From the NCBI RefSeq assembly GCF_007991635.1, contig NZ_BJYS01000021.1, positions 1 through 64,000 of the forward strand: a DNA stretch of 64,000 nucleotides. Reading direction: 5' to 3'. Below are positions 57,018 to 64,000 of the stretch, in pieces. Each line of letters begins with the position of its first letter. Position 1 is the first letter of the stretch. The DNA is from Adhaeribacter aerolatus. Its GTDB lineage: Bacteria > Bacteroidota > Bacteroidia > Cytophagales > Hymenobacteraceae. The position numbers and the translations under genes were made by a program. The notes beneath the pieces were generated by a model. The model worked only from the letters and a program-made list of their open reading frames with translations, searched no databases and was not told where the DNA came from.

Positions 57018-57434
57018 TTATAGTGCCTGGTGCTTCTGATTTTCCCTATCTTCCATATCACTTAACTCAATTTTTAAGGCATTTACCGAAATCTGGATTT
57101 CCCGGATAGAAAGGGCGAGTGAGGCCATTAACAAAACCAGGCTAAAGGCAAACAAATATTTGCCAATAGTGAGCTCGCCGGCAAAAAGCACGAACATACA
57201 CAGTACGCACATAAACATGCTACTAATGCCCAGGGTTTGCATGTTCCGGATTAATATAAGCCGCTCGCGCAGGTTGCTAATCTGGCTCATCAGCAAAGTG
57301 CTATGGGTACGCACGTATTGCTCTTTCAGGTTGCGCACCAGCGAGGCCAGGGCAATAAACCGGTTGGTAAAAGCCAGCAGCAGCAACGAAATAGCCGGAA
57401 ATAACAATGCCGGGGTGGTAAGGGTAATTTCCAT
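57018..57434 (-). CDS. DUF2721 family membrane protein
   Basis: A 138-residue inner membrane protein. The first hydrophobic helix (TPALLFPAISLLLLAFTNRF) is followed by a roughly 40-residue amphipathic helix rich in Arg (SQISNLRERLILIRNMQ). Two adjacent membrane helices then follow (FMCVLCMFVLFAGEL, YLFAFSLVLLMASLAL), with an acidic cytosolic tail. This arrangement is typical of DUF2721. The function is not known. It is a single gene convergent with the acetyltransferase. Confidence 0.85.
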   Translation of the reverse strand: MEITLTTPALLFPAISLLLLAFTNRFIALASLVRNLKEQYVRTHSTLLMSQISNLRERLILIRNMQTLGISSMFMCVLCMFVLFAGELTIGKYLFAFSLVLLMASLALSIREIQISVNALKIELSDMEDRENQKHQAL

Positions 57435-57579
57435 ACAAAGTACCTCAAGTTCTGAGGCGTGAATTTACCAGCTCTTACCTAACTTTAATAATTGTAGGAG
57501 CAGGATTTAATACAGAATTGTAGTTTGATAACAGAATTATTATCTGATTCTGTAGTGGAGAAGCTAATTGCTTTAAGAT

Positions 57580-58902
57580 TTAACGCGGAAACAACAGCCG
57601 GAAAGTGCTGCCCTGGTCTACTACCGAATGTACTTCTATTTTAATCTGGTGGTAATTGGCGATGGTTTGCACAATGGGTAGGCCCAGGCCAAAGCTTTCG
57701 GCGGTGCCCCGGCTGATTTTTTTGAACCGGTAAAAGATAGTAGGTAACCGCTCGGGAGAAATGCCAACGCCGGTATCGGTAAATTCCAGTTGGTAATGCC
57801 CGTTCTGTAACTGGCCGTTTATGCAAATTTTACCCCCGGTTTTATTATACTTAATAGCGTTGTTAATCAGGTTAAAAAACATATTAAAGAGCAAGGATTT
57901 ATTACACGGCTGGCAGATAAAGTTCTCCTTCAGATTCATTTCCAGGGAAATCTCTTTGTCTTCCAGGCGGTAAGATATTTCGTCGTTTACTTCGTCGAGC
58001 AGCGCCTTTACCGATACCGATTCTTCTTTGATAAACTGCTCGTTTTCGATGCGGGAAATGAGCAGGAGCGTTTTAATAATATTTTTTAACCGGCTGATGG
58101 TTTTCTGCATCTCGTAAAACTTTACCTGCATTTCCGGCGAAGTATCGGCGTGGTCGTTCAGATTTTCGAGTTTATGCTGCAGAATGGAAACCGGCGTGAG
58201 CAACTCGTGGGAGGCATTGGCAATAAATTCCCGTTCCTGCTGAAAGGCCTGCTCGATGCGTTCCATCATTTCGTGGATGCTGTTGTCGAGGTGCTTAAAG
58301 TCGGAGGTAGTGGTTTTTATTCGCGGAAACTTAAAATCGGCCGGTGAGCGCAGGTTCTGTAATTTGGTCCGGACAATAATATTCAGCGGCGAGAGCAGGT
58401 ATTTGGTAAAATAAATATCCGAAGCAATGGTTAGCAATACCATACTGATGAGCAAGATTAAGGCAAACCGCTGAATAACTACATTATTTTCGGAAACTGA
58501 GGCCAGGCTATAACCTAATTCCATCAGGTACCAGTTGCGGCCTACCCGAAAGGTGTTGGTTAAAATCCGGAAGTCTATCTGAATACCCTCTACTTCGCGT
58601 TTAGCGGTTTCGATAAAATAAATACTTTTTTGCGGCGGCGCAATCTGCTCCAGGGTAATGTAGTCTTCTTTAGAGAAAATATTATAACTGCTAAACACAG
58701 AATCCTGGCCCGGTACCAGGTACTGCGCAATACCACCGGTGCTAATGCTATTTAATACCTTATCGCGCTGTTGCCGCAGCCGCACATCCGTCTGACGTCT
58801 GGCCTGGTAATCAACAATACGCGGAAGCAGCAGCACAAATATTAAGATAATAATGAGCTTGGAGAGCGCATTATAGGAAGCTAACTTGTTTTGTAATTTC
58901 AC
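57580..58902 (-). CDS. Membrane sensor histidine kinase (GTG start)
   Basis: A 440-residue kinase. A membrane helix at about 14-30 and a second at about 145-163 flank a roughly 110-residue periplasmic sensor region. No convincing HAMP signature follows. Phospho-acceptor H232 lies in ANASHELLTPVSIL. The N box (NLINNAIKYNKTGG), G1 (FTDTGVGISPERLP) and G2 (SFGLGLPIVQTIANYH) are intact. The start is GTG at 58902, with an in-frame stop just upstream. It lies 142 bases downstream of its response regulator gene on the same strand. Confidence 0.93.
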   Translation of the reverse strand: MKLQNKLASYNALSKLIIILIFVLLLPRIVDYQARRQTDVRLRQQRDKVLNSISTGGIAQYLVPGQDSVFSSYNIFSKEDYITLEQIAPPQKSIYFIETAKREVEGIQIDFRILTNTFRVGRNWYLMELGYSLASVSENNVVIQRFALILLISMVLLTIASDIYFTKYLLSPLNIIVRTKLQNLRSPADFKFPRIKTTTSDFKHLDNSIHEMMERIEQAFQQEREFIANASHELLTPVSILQHKLENLNDHADTSPEMQVKFYEMQKTISRLKNIIKTLLLISRIENEQFIKEESVSVKALLDEVNDEISYRLEDKEISLEMNLKENFICQPCNKSLLFNMFFNLINNAIKYNKTGGKICINGQLQNGHYQLEFTDTGVGISPERLPTIFYRFKKISRGTAESFGLGLPIVQTIANYHQIKIEVHSVVDQGSTFRLLFPR

Positions 58903-59044
58903 TGATTATTCCGATTTGGCAGAATCCGAAGGTATTGGCGTAAACAATTTATTTCGGGTGGTAAATAGTCGTTGAGCAGGTATTAAATAAGCAAGAGATG
59001 GCAGGCAATCCTGATAAAATTTGAAAGGCTAAAGCTATTACAAC

Positions 59045-59728
59045 TTAACTATTGGCTACATTAATGCGGTAACCCATACCCCGTACAGTTTCGAGCCAAC
59101 TGGTTTCGCCGTAAGCGCCCAGCTTTTTGCGGATATTTTTAATATGCACATCAATGTAGTTAGAGTCGTAGTCGTCTTCCAGAATATTGCCCCAGATGTG
59201 TTCGCTTAGCTGCAGCCGGGTAAGTACGCGGTTTTTGTGCAATAGCAAGTAAGTTAAAATATCGAGTTCTTTCTTGGTTAAGTTAATATTGTGCTGGTCG
59301 TGTTTAACCGTATAATTATTAGTATCTACTTCAAATTGGCCAATGGTGAGTTTGGTTTTCTTCAGGCCGAATTTACGGCGGATAATAGCCTGCATGCGGG
59401 CTTGCAGTTCCAGCAGCGAAAAAGGTTTGGGTAGGTAATCATCGGCGCCCAATTCCAGGCCTTTCAGGCGGTCGTCGAGTTCGCCGCGGGCCGTTAATAT
59501 AATAAAAGCAGCTTCCTGGCCTACCTGCCGGGCTTCGGCGAGTAAGTCTAACCCTTCGTAATCGGGCAGGGTTAAATCCAGTAGAACAAAATCATAAAGG
59601 TTAACCGCAATTTTCTCGGAGGCATCTTTGCCGGTCAGGGAAAGGTCGCAGTTGTAATTGGCTTTCGTTAAGAAGTGCTGCAGTTCTTTTGCCAGGTTTA
59701 TTTCATCTTCAACAATTAATACGTGCAT
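59045..59728 (-). CDS. OmpR/PhoB-type response regulator
   Basis: A 227-residue DNA-binding regulator. The receiver domain has acidic residues in LIVEDEINL, phospho-acceptor D51 (LLDLTLPDYEGLD), a Thr in IILTARGELDD and K101 in LPKPFS. The C-terminal winged helix (about 130-225) includes LTKKELDILTYLLLHKNRVL and SNYIDVHIKNIRKKLGAYGE. It pairs with the membrane kinase encoded downstream. The beta-barrel gene upstream ends 27 bases before it, so all three may be transcribed together and the barrel may be the output or sensor input (inferred). Confidence 0.95.
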   Translation of the reverse strand: MHVLIVEDEINLAKELQHFLTKANYNCDLSLTGKDASEKIAVNLYDFVLLDLTLPDYEGLDLLAEARQVGQEAAFIILTARGELDDRLKGLELGADDYLPKPFSLLELQARMQAIIRRKFGLKKTKLTIGQFEVDTNNYTVKHDQHNINLTKKELDILTYLLLHKNRVLTRLQLSEHIWGNILEDDYDSNYIDVHIKNIRKKLGAYGETSWLETVRGMGYRINVANS

Positions 59729-59755
59729 ATCCGAAAGTAACCTTTGTTAAACAAT

Positions 59756-60865
59756 TTAGAAGGTGTGGTAGTAACTGAATGTAAGAAAGGAGCGGGGTTT
59801 AGAACTAAATTCGGTCGGCACGTTGGTAGGAATTAGATAACGCCACGATAATTCAAAAGAGTTATTGCCAAAGCCGTAAATAACCGGTAACGTAAATCCG
59901 TAGTTCAGGAGGGTGAATTTAGACTCCTGGATGATGGTGGTGGTTATAGTAGTGGTAGTGCCGGTACCAGTTCCGGTGCCACTGTTGCCATTGCCGGTGT
60001 TGCCATTGTTACCGGAATTTCCATTGTTTCCATTACCGTTGTTGCCGCCGTTGCCATTGCCGTTCCCGTTATTACCATTGCCATTGCCATTATTCCCATT
60101 GCCGTTCCCGTTTCCATTATTGCCGTTGCCATTACCATTGTTTCCGTTACCGTTATTACCATTATTGCCGGAATTACCATTTCCATTCCCGTTATTTCCA
60201 TTACCGTTTCCGTTGTTGCCGGTATTGGCTTCCTCAATTTTAGTAGTGTAACTCTGGGTAAAAAATTGGGTGCCGGCGAGTAAGTTAATAGCTGGATCTA
60301 CGCCCAGGTAATCGGTTTGGCTGAAAATACCCTTCTTCTCAAAATATCGGGAATTATTCAGCGACAGGAAAGCATCGTTAAACTCGCCGAAAAGGTAATT
60401 GGCCGTCAGGCTGGTGTAAAGAAAAGACCAGTCGTAGCTCAAGGTAGCCGTAGCCAGGTTTGAAGCCACCGATTGCAGCAGCGGGTTATCGGAGCCGTAA
60501 ATATAACGGGTATAGCTTAAGCTGCCATCCAGCCGGTCGGATAGGGTAAAATCCCAGCCGGCCGAAAGGTTGGTTTCGTCGATGTAGTTTTTAACGCCTT
60601 TGATGTGATACAGAGTAGTACCCACCCAAAAGCCGGATTTAAGCTTGTAGCTAAAGTTAGCTGCCAGGTACGGGTAGGCCACATCCGTGCTCCGGCCGAA
60701 AAAGTAAGAATTATTACCCGCCAGCAAACCCACAGAAAAAGAATTCCGGGTACTATCGGCCGTCTCTACGGTGGTAGTATCGTTATTGTCCTGTACCACC
60801 TGGTTTGTACCGGCCCCGGCCCGGTAACAAAAGAGGATTAAAATAATGCAAATAAGATGTTTCAT
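59756..60865 (-). CDS. Probable outer membrane beta-barrel protein with long Gly/Asn repeat tract
   Basis: A secreted protein of 369 residues. I choose the ATG at 60865. It gives the signal peptide MKHLICIILILFCYRAGAG and has a GGAG site five bases upstream. An earlier ATG at 60883 would add six residues. Alternating hydrophobic/aromatic strands (LAANFSYKLKSGFWVGTTLY, LDGSLSYTRYIYG, ATLSYDWSFLYTSLTANYLF) and a C-terminal HTF suggest a beta barrel. Between two strands lies a roughly 95-residue tract of G-N-G-N repeats with some S and T (about 59934-60222). Such a tract would form a long flexible surface loop. It is transcribed toward a two-component system just downstream. Confidence 0.75.
   Translation of the reverse strand: MKHLICIILILFCYRAGAGTNQVVQDNNDTTTVETADSTRNSFSVGLLAGNNSYFFGRSTDVAYPYLAANFSYKLKSGFWVGTTLYHIKGVKNYIDETNLSAGWDFTLSDRLDGSLSYTRYIYGSDNPLLQSVASNLATATLSYDWSFLYTSLTANYLFGEFNDAFLSLNNSRYFEKKGIFSQTDYLGVDPAINLLAGTQFFTQSYTTKIEEANTGNNGNGNGNNGNGNGNSGNNGNNGNGNNGNGNGNNGNGNGNGNNGNGNGNNGNGNGNGGNNGNGNNGNSGNNGNTGNGNSGTGTGTGTTTTITTTIIQESKFTLLNYGFTLPVIYGFGNNSFELSWRYLIPTNVPTEFSSKPRSFLTFSYYHTF
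59934..60222. repeat. Gly/Asn codon tract inside the beta-barrel gene
   Basis: About 95 codons alternate GGN and AAY in NGN, NGNN and NSGN patterns. Third positions vary (GGT, GGC, GGA, GGG; AAT, AAC), so the DNA is not a simple microsatellite even though the peptide is highly repetitive. Confidence 0.85.
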
Positions 60866-60899
60866 GTATCTCCAGCCCACCATCGTATTTGTAAATATA

Positions 60900-60932
60900 C
60901 AAAAACACCTACACGAGAGGCAGGTGTTTTTG
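60900..60932 (-). terminator. Terminator between the basic secreted protein gene and the barrel gene
   Basis: Perfect 11-base arms (CAAAAACACCT / AGGTGTTTTTG) enclose an 11-base loop. It lies 18 bases past the stop of the 60950-61528 gene, with T-rich sequence in the arm on the minus strand. Confidence 0.7.
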
Positions 60933-60949
60933 TTAAATCTGCAAAAAAA

Positions 60950-61528
60950 TTAATCTTTGCCTTTGCCCCTATTCGGATTTCCGGCATGATCCGGACGGCC
61001 CCCACCCGTAGGCCTGCCTGCCCGGGCGGGGCGGTTAACCTGGTTAGGGTTAGCTCCCCGGTCTGGTTTAGCAGACGCGGCATTTGGCCGGGCTGCACTG
61101 GTATTGCCGCGTTTGGCGCTACCCATCGATGGCCGCTTGGCGCTGCTGCCCTCTACTTTCGCCGGTTTTTCTACCCGACGCGCCTTGGGTATAGCCTTAA
61201 CTTCCTGCGGATTTTTGGCCTGGTCCAGGCTGGTTTCCCGGTTAGCCGGGTTCTGGTCTTGCTGCGGCGTATTATCGGCCGCAGCCTCTGGTTTCTGTTG
61301 GGTTATTTTAGCTTTTAAGCTTTTAAACAAACTTTTATGGCTATTGGCCACCATAACCTCTTCCGGCATATTATTCGGTTCGGCATCCGGGGCAAGCAAA
61401 CTTCTTTCCGAACCGCTATCAATGATTTCGGTAACGGGGTAAAGATTAGGGTTATCGGACACCATGTGCCGGGCATCCGCCGCTGCAGCCAAAAGAATAA
61501 AAGCTACTGCAGCAAAAAATATTTTCAT
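60950..61528 (-). CDS. Secreted low-complexity basic protein
   Basis: A 192-residue protein with a signal peptide (1-19, ending AAAADA). Residues about 20-75 are mixed and acidic. Residues about 75-192 are low-complexity and increasingly basic, with Ala, Pro, Lys, Arg and Gly (SAKRPSMGSAKRGNTSAARP, then NQVNRPARAGRPTGGGRP). There is no catalytic motif. It shares the NRPAR word and overall design with the 61916-62350 protein. The function is unknown. A polyanion-binding surface or matrix protein is conceivable. Confidence 0.7.
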   Translation of the reverse strand: MKIFFAAVAFILLAAAADARHMVSDNPNLYPVTEIIDSGSERSLLAPDAEPNNMPEEVMVANSHKSLFKSLKAKITQQKPEAAADNTPQQDQNPANRETSLDQAKNPQEVKAIPKARRVEKPAKVEGSSAKRPSMGSAKRGNTSAARPNAASAKPDRGANPNQVNRPARAGRPTGGGRPDHAGNPNRGKGKD

Positions 61529-61915
61529 TTATCTGGGTTTCGACTATTCTGATATTTATTTATATAAATAATTATACTAAGTTATTAAGCAAAGATGAAG
61601 AATACATGAATTTTTGCAGATAATATTTTGAGTCTATGCCATCAACAGAAATAAGCACATAATGTTGCGATGGGGTTGGCTAAATAGCGGTTTGCAAATA
61701 TTAACTTAGCAGATTATTTAATACTGACCGATCTACTGCTCTTATTATTCCTTGGTTATACAATATTTATCCCGCGCTCCGGAGCGTTGCGGTAAAAAGT
61801 TAAGCACGTAGAAAGTTTTAAGTAATAAGTTTTAAGTATGTATGGTGTTGAAATAAAGCGTTTTGCCTTAGTTTGTATGCCAAAGTAATTTTGTCTGCTT
61901 ACTTAGGCAGATGAA
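61529..61915. other. 387-bp gap between two basic secreted protein genes
   Basis: No gene was found. It holds a 12-base palindrome, CGCTCCGGAGCG (61775-61786), and a direct repeat of AAGTTTTAAGTA at 61813-61824 and 61827-61838. The rest is AT-rich. Confidence 0.55.
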
Positions 61916-62350
61916 TTAGCCTCGCCCGACTTGGGTAAAACGGCCATTCCCAACCGGGCGGCGCACCGGATTGGGCCGGTTTAGTCGTACGCTCTGCCCT
62001 TTGCTGGTTGGCCTTTGTACCAGTATGCGCCGCTGGGCCGGCACCGGGCGGGCAGGACGATTTATTTGCAGGCCTTTGGCTTTCGGGTTTTGGGGCTTGC
62101 TGGTGCTTAGCTTTTTAGGATTAACCGTAGGTTGTTTTTTGGCGCCAACTATTCTGCTTTTAGACCGGGCAATGCGGCTAATAAATTTACCTTTTTCCGA
62201 TTGCGGATAAGTCTGGTGGGCGGCGGTGCTAACCACGGTGCCGTGGTTGTTTTTTTCGGGGCGGGTTTGGGCTGGAACTGATTTGGTAGTCTGGGCCTGC
62301 ACCGTACTAAAAATAAAGGCAACACCTAAAGTGGCGATTATTTTTTTCAT
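61916..62350 (-). CDS. Small secreted basic protein
   Basis: A 144-residue protein with a signal peptide (1-19, ending TVQAQ). The mature part is highly basic and rich in Arg, Lys, Pro and Gln (SRIARSKSRIVGAKKQPTVN; LQINRPARPVPAQRRILVQR; NRPNPVRRPVGNGRF). There is no cysteine and no fold motif. It resembles the 60950-61528 protein in composition and in the NRPAR word. The function is unknown. Binding to acidic polymers is a guess from charge. Confidence 0.68.
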   Translation of the reverse strand: MKKIIATLGVAFIFSTVQAQTTKSVPAQTRPEKNNHGTVVSTAAHQTYPQSEKGKFISRIARSKSRIVGAKKQPTVNPKKLSTSKPQNPKAKGLQINRPARPVPAQRRILVQRPTSKGQSVRLNRPNPVRRPVGNGRFTQVGRG

Positions 62351-62437
62351 CTGGGTTTGCTTTGGTTTGAGTTTAGGGTACCAAAGTATAAAGTCAAGAT
62401 GAAGATTACATGAAAAAATTAGAGTTCTTGAATATAT

Positions 62438-62917
62438 TTATTCTTTAATTATGTCCAGCAACTTAAGGCTCTCGTTTATAATGCCATCCATTTCAGATTT
62501 TGAGTCGGCGTGCAACGTACGCTGAAATAAATCCAGGAGCATTTCGCCGTCATCGTTTATAAATAAATCCTGATAGAGGCTGTCGAAAGCCTTGGCTTCT
62601 TTCGTAATAATGGCATCAATCTGAGCAATGCTGCTGCCTTTGGCCGCTCGTTTAAGAATATCCAGTACTTTCTTGCTTTCGTCATCGTCGGCCATGTCCG
62701 AAAAAACCTGCATTAAGGCAATGGCTACGCCTAAACGCACCTTTTCAAATTTATAATGTAAGTTGTCGCCGGGTACGGTTTGGCCGCGCTGGGCACGCTG
62801 CCGAGCCTCAGCCAGTTCAAATTCTTTGTAAACCACGGCTTCACTTTTATCAAACAAGCCTGGGGTGTCCGCATCCAAAGCCTTTTTTACCAGGGTTTCA
62901 AATTTTATTTCCGACAT
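62438..62917 (-). CDS. Helical hypothetical protein, 159 aa
   Basis: A cytosolic, acidic, all-helical protein with no recognised motif. Segments such as FEKVRLGVAIALMQVFSDMA and DSLYQDLFINDDGEMLLDLF look like amphipathic helices of a bundle. It has no signal peptide and no membrane segment. It stands between the basic secreted protein gene and a divergent peptidase gene. I do not recognise the family. Confidence 0.65.
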   Translation of the reverse strand: MSEIKFETLVKKALDADTPGLFDKSEAVVYKEFELAEARQRAQRGQTVPGDNLHYKFEKVRLGVAIALMQVFSDMADDDESKKVLDILKRAAKGSSIAQIDAIITKEAKAFDSLYQDLFINDDGEMLLDLFQRTLHADSKSEMDGIINESLKLLDIIKE

Positions 62918-63081
62918 AAATATAATTGTACATTACTAGAAAGTATTAATTCCACAGTGCCTTAACTTTTCCGGCCAAATCTGAATAAATTGGTTTGCCG
63001 GGCTAAACTTGGTAGTATGAAATTTATAAAGCAACTTTAACCGGCTTTCAAAGTAATTTTAAATAACCGTTAATTCCTAGT

Positions 63082-64000
63082 ATGTACGCGAAGGTTAAGT
63101 TATTACTTATATTTTTTTTTACGATTTTTATGTTGCCCGGCTACGGCCAAACACTGCTGCAAAATCCGGAGCAGTTTCTGGGTTATAAACCCGGCACCCG
63201 TTTTACCCGCCACAGCGATTTGGTACGCTACCTCGAATATTTAAGCCGCCAAGCCCCCAGTCGCCTGAAGCTGCAAACTTACGGTACTACTTACGAAGGC
63301 CGGCCTTTGTACCTGGCAGCCATCTCTGCTGAAGAACGTATTAACCGCTTAGAAGAAATCCGGCAGAATAATTTAAAACGAATTGGTTTGCAAAATGGTC
63401 AGCCTACAGCCAACCAGCCGGCCATTATTTGGCTAAGTTATAATGTGCACGGCAACGAAGCCGTATCGTCGGAAGCGGTATTACAAGTTTTATACGATTT
63501 ACTTAATCCGGCCAACGAGCGTACCCAAGGCTGGTTAAAAAATACAGTGGTGTTAATAGACCCGTGTGTAAACCCCGATGGGCGCGAGCGCTACGTGCAG
63601 TGGTACAACGGGGTAGCCAATGCCGTACCCAATGCTAACCCCTGGGCGCGTGAGCACCAGGAGCCCTGGCCCGGTGGCCGTTTTAACCATTATTTATTTG
63701 ATTTAAACCGCGATTTGGCCTGGCAAACCCAGCAGGAATCGCAGCAGCGCATTGCTTTGTATAACCAGTGGATGCCGCAGTTACACGCCGATTTTCATGA
63801 GATGAGCGGAGAGGCTACTTATTATTTTTCGCCGGCGGCTAAACCATTTCACGAGGATATTACGCCCTGGCAGCGCGAGTTCCAGCAGATTATCGGCGAG
63901 AACAACCGCAAATATTTCGACCAGAATAACTGGCTGTACTTTACCCGTGAGACTTACGACTTGTTTTACCCGAGTTACGGCGACACCTGGCCTACCTTTA
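63082..64000 (+). CDS. M14-family zinc metallopeptidase (partial, runs off the window)
   Basis: The first 306 codons of a secreted carboxypeptidase-like enzyme. The signal peptide is about residues 1-22 (ending GYGQT). Zinc ligands are H123 and E126 in NVHGNEAVSSE, and the third His is probably H235 in LHADFHEM. Substrate-binding residues appear in NPDGRER and in LNRD (209-211). The frame is open to the end of the window, so length and the catalytic Glu cannot be judged. The ATG at 63082 is the only start giving a signal peptide. It likely trims peptides in the periplasm or outside. Confidence 0.9.
   Translation, partial: MYAKVKLLLIFFFTIFMLPGYGQTLLQNPEQFLGYKPGTRFTRHSDLVRYLEYLSRQAPSRLKLQTYGTTYEGRPLYLAAISAEERINRLEEIRQNNLKRIGLQNGQPTANQPAIIWLSYNVHGNEAVSSEAVLQVLYDLLNPANERTQGWLKNTVVLIDPCVNPDGRERYVQWYNGVANAVPNANPWAREHQEPWPGGRFNHYLFDLNRDLAWQTQQESQQRIALYNQWMPQLHADFHEMSGEATYYFSPAAKPFHEDITPWQREFQQIIGENNRKYFDQNNWLYFTRETYDLFYPSYGDTWPTF

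Noticed and set aside
59913-60251. A 112-codon Leu/Pro-rich open frame on the plus strand
   Set aside because: It is the reverse complement of the Gly/Asn codon tract in the barrel gene. The Leu/Pro composition follows from that, and there is no start signal.

Overview
The window looks like a chromosomal piece of a Bacteroidota bacterium, most likely in the Cytophagales/Hymenobacteraceae range (Adhaeribacter- or Pontibacter-like). I infer this from two SusC/SusD pairs, a Bacteroides-type ECF sigma/FecR pair, lipoprotein signals, weak or absent Shine-Dalgarno sequences before most genes, AT-rich gaps and the overall gene style. No database search was possible.

Layout. Positions 1-2300 hold small genes of unknown or general function: a 62-residue protein, an NAD(P)-binding reductase-like protein, and a two-gene unit of a three-helix membrane protein and an alanine-rich coiled coil. 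Positions 2389-18091 (minus strand) hold a complete 13-gene respiratory complex I cluster, nuoA-B-CD-E-F-G-H-I-J-K-L-M-N. It has a fused nuoCD and an E. coli-type NuoG, and one glyoxalase-fold (VOC) gene sits between nuoB and nuoCD. A CBS-domain gene lies just upstream.

Positions 19354-34313 hold a carbohydrate utilisation region. A plus-strand susC/susD pair is followed by a minus-strand unit read as ECF sigma, FecR anti-sigma, SusC with an STN signalling domain, SusD and two sulfatases. No glycoside hydrolase is present, so sulfated ligands are the natural guess. Positions 34604-42387 hold glycerol and glycerophosphodiester metabolism: two tandem lipoprotein GDPDs, a RhuM remnant, glpF, glpK and glpD, and a divergent DeoR-family regulator. 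The GDPDs can release sn-glycerol 3-phosphate, which GlpD oxidises to feed electrons into the respiratory chain.

Positions 42695-46677 hold a secreted sugar-dehydrogenase-like propeller/HEAT/cytochrome c protein and a DUF1080 lipoprotein. Positions 46979-49937 hold a DMT-type transporter, a secreted repeat protein, a VOC protein and an unknown protein. Positions 50326-56356 hold a ribose-type ABC sugar importer whose binding-protein gene is separated from its ATPase and permease genes by an opposing PAS histidine kinase/response regulator pair. An AAC(3)-I-like acetyltransferase and a DUF2721 membrane protein follow.

Positions 57580-62917 hold an OmpR-type two-component system, a beta-barrel protein carrying a roughly 100-residue Gly/Asn tract, two small basic secreted proteins and an unknown helical protein. 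The window ends inside an M14 metallopeptidase.

Outside genes, the notable structures are a 208-bp element with 28-bp imperfect terminal inverted repeats and internal hairpins (24175-24382), a 164-bp element with perfect 25-bp inverted ends (35712-35875) with a relative near 46805, an 8-bp tandem repeat directly before nuoE, and a hairpin that exposes the nuoA ribosome binding site in front of a TTG start. No rRNA, tRNA, CRISPR array or intact transposase was seen.
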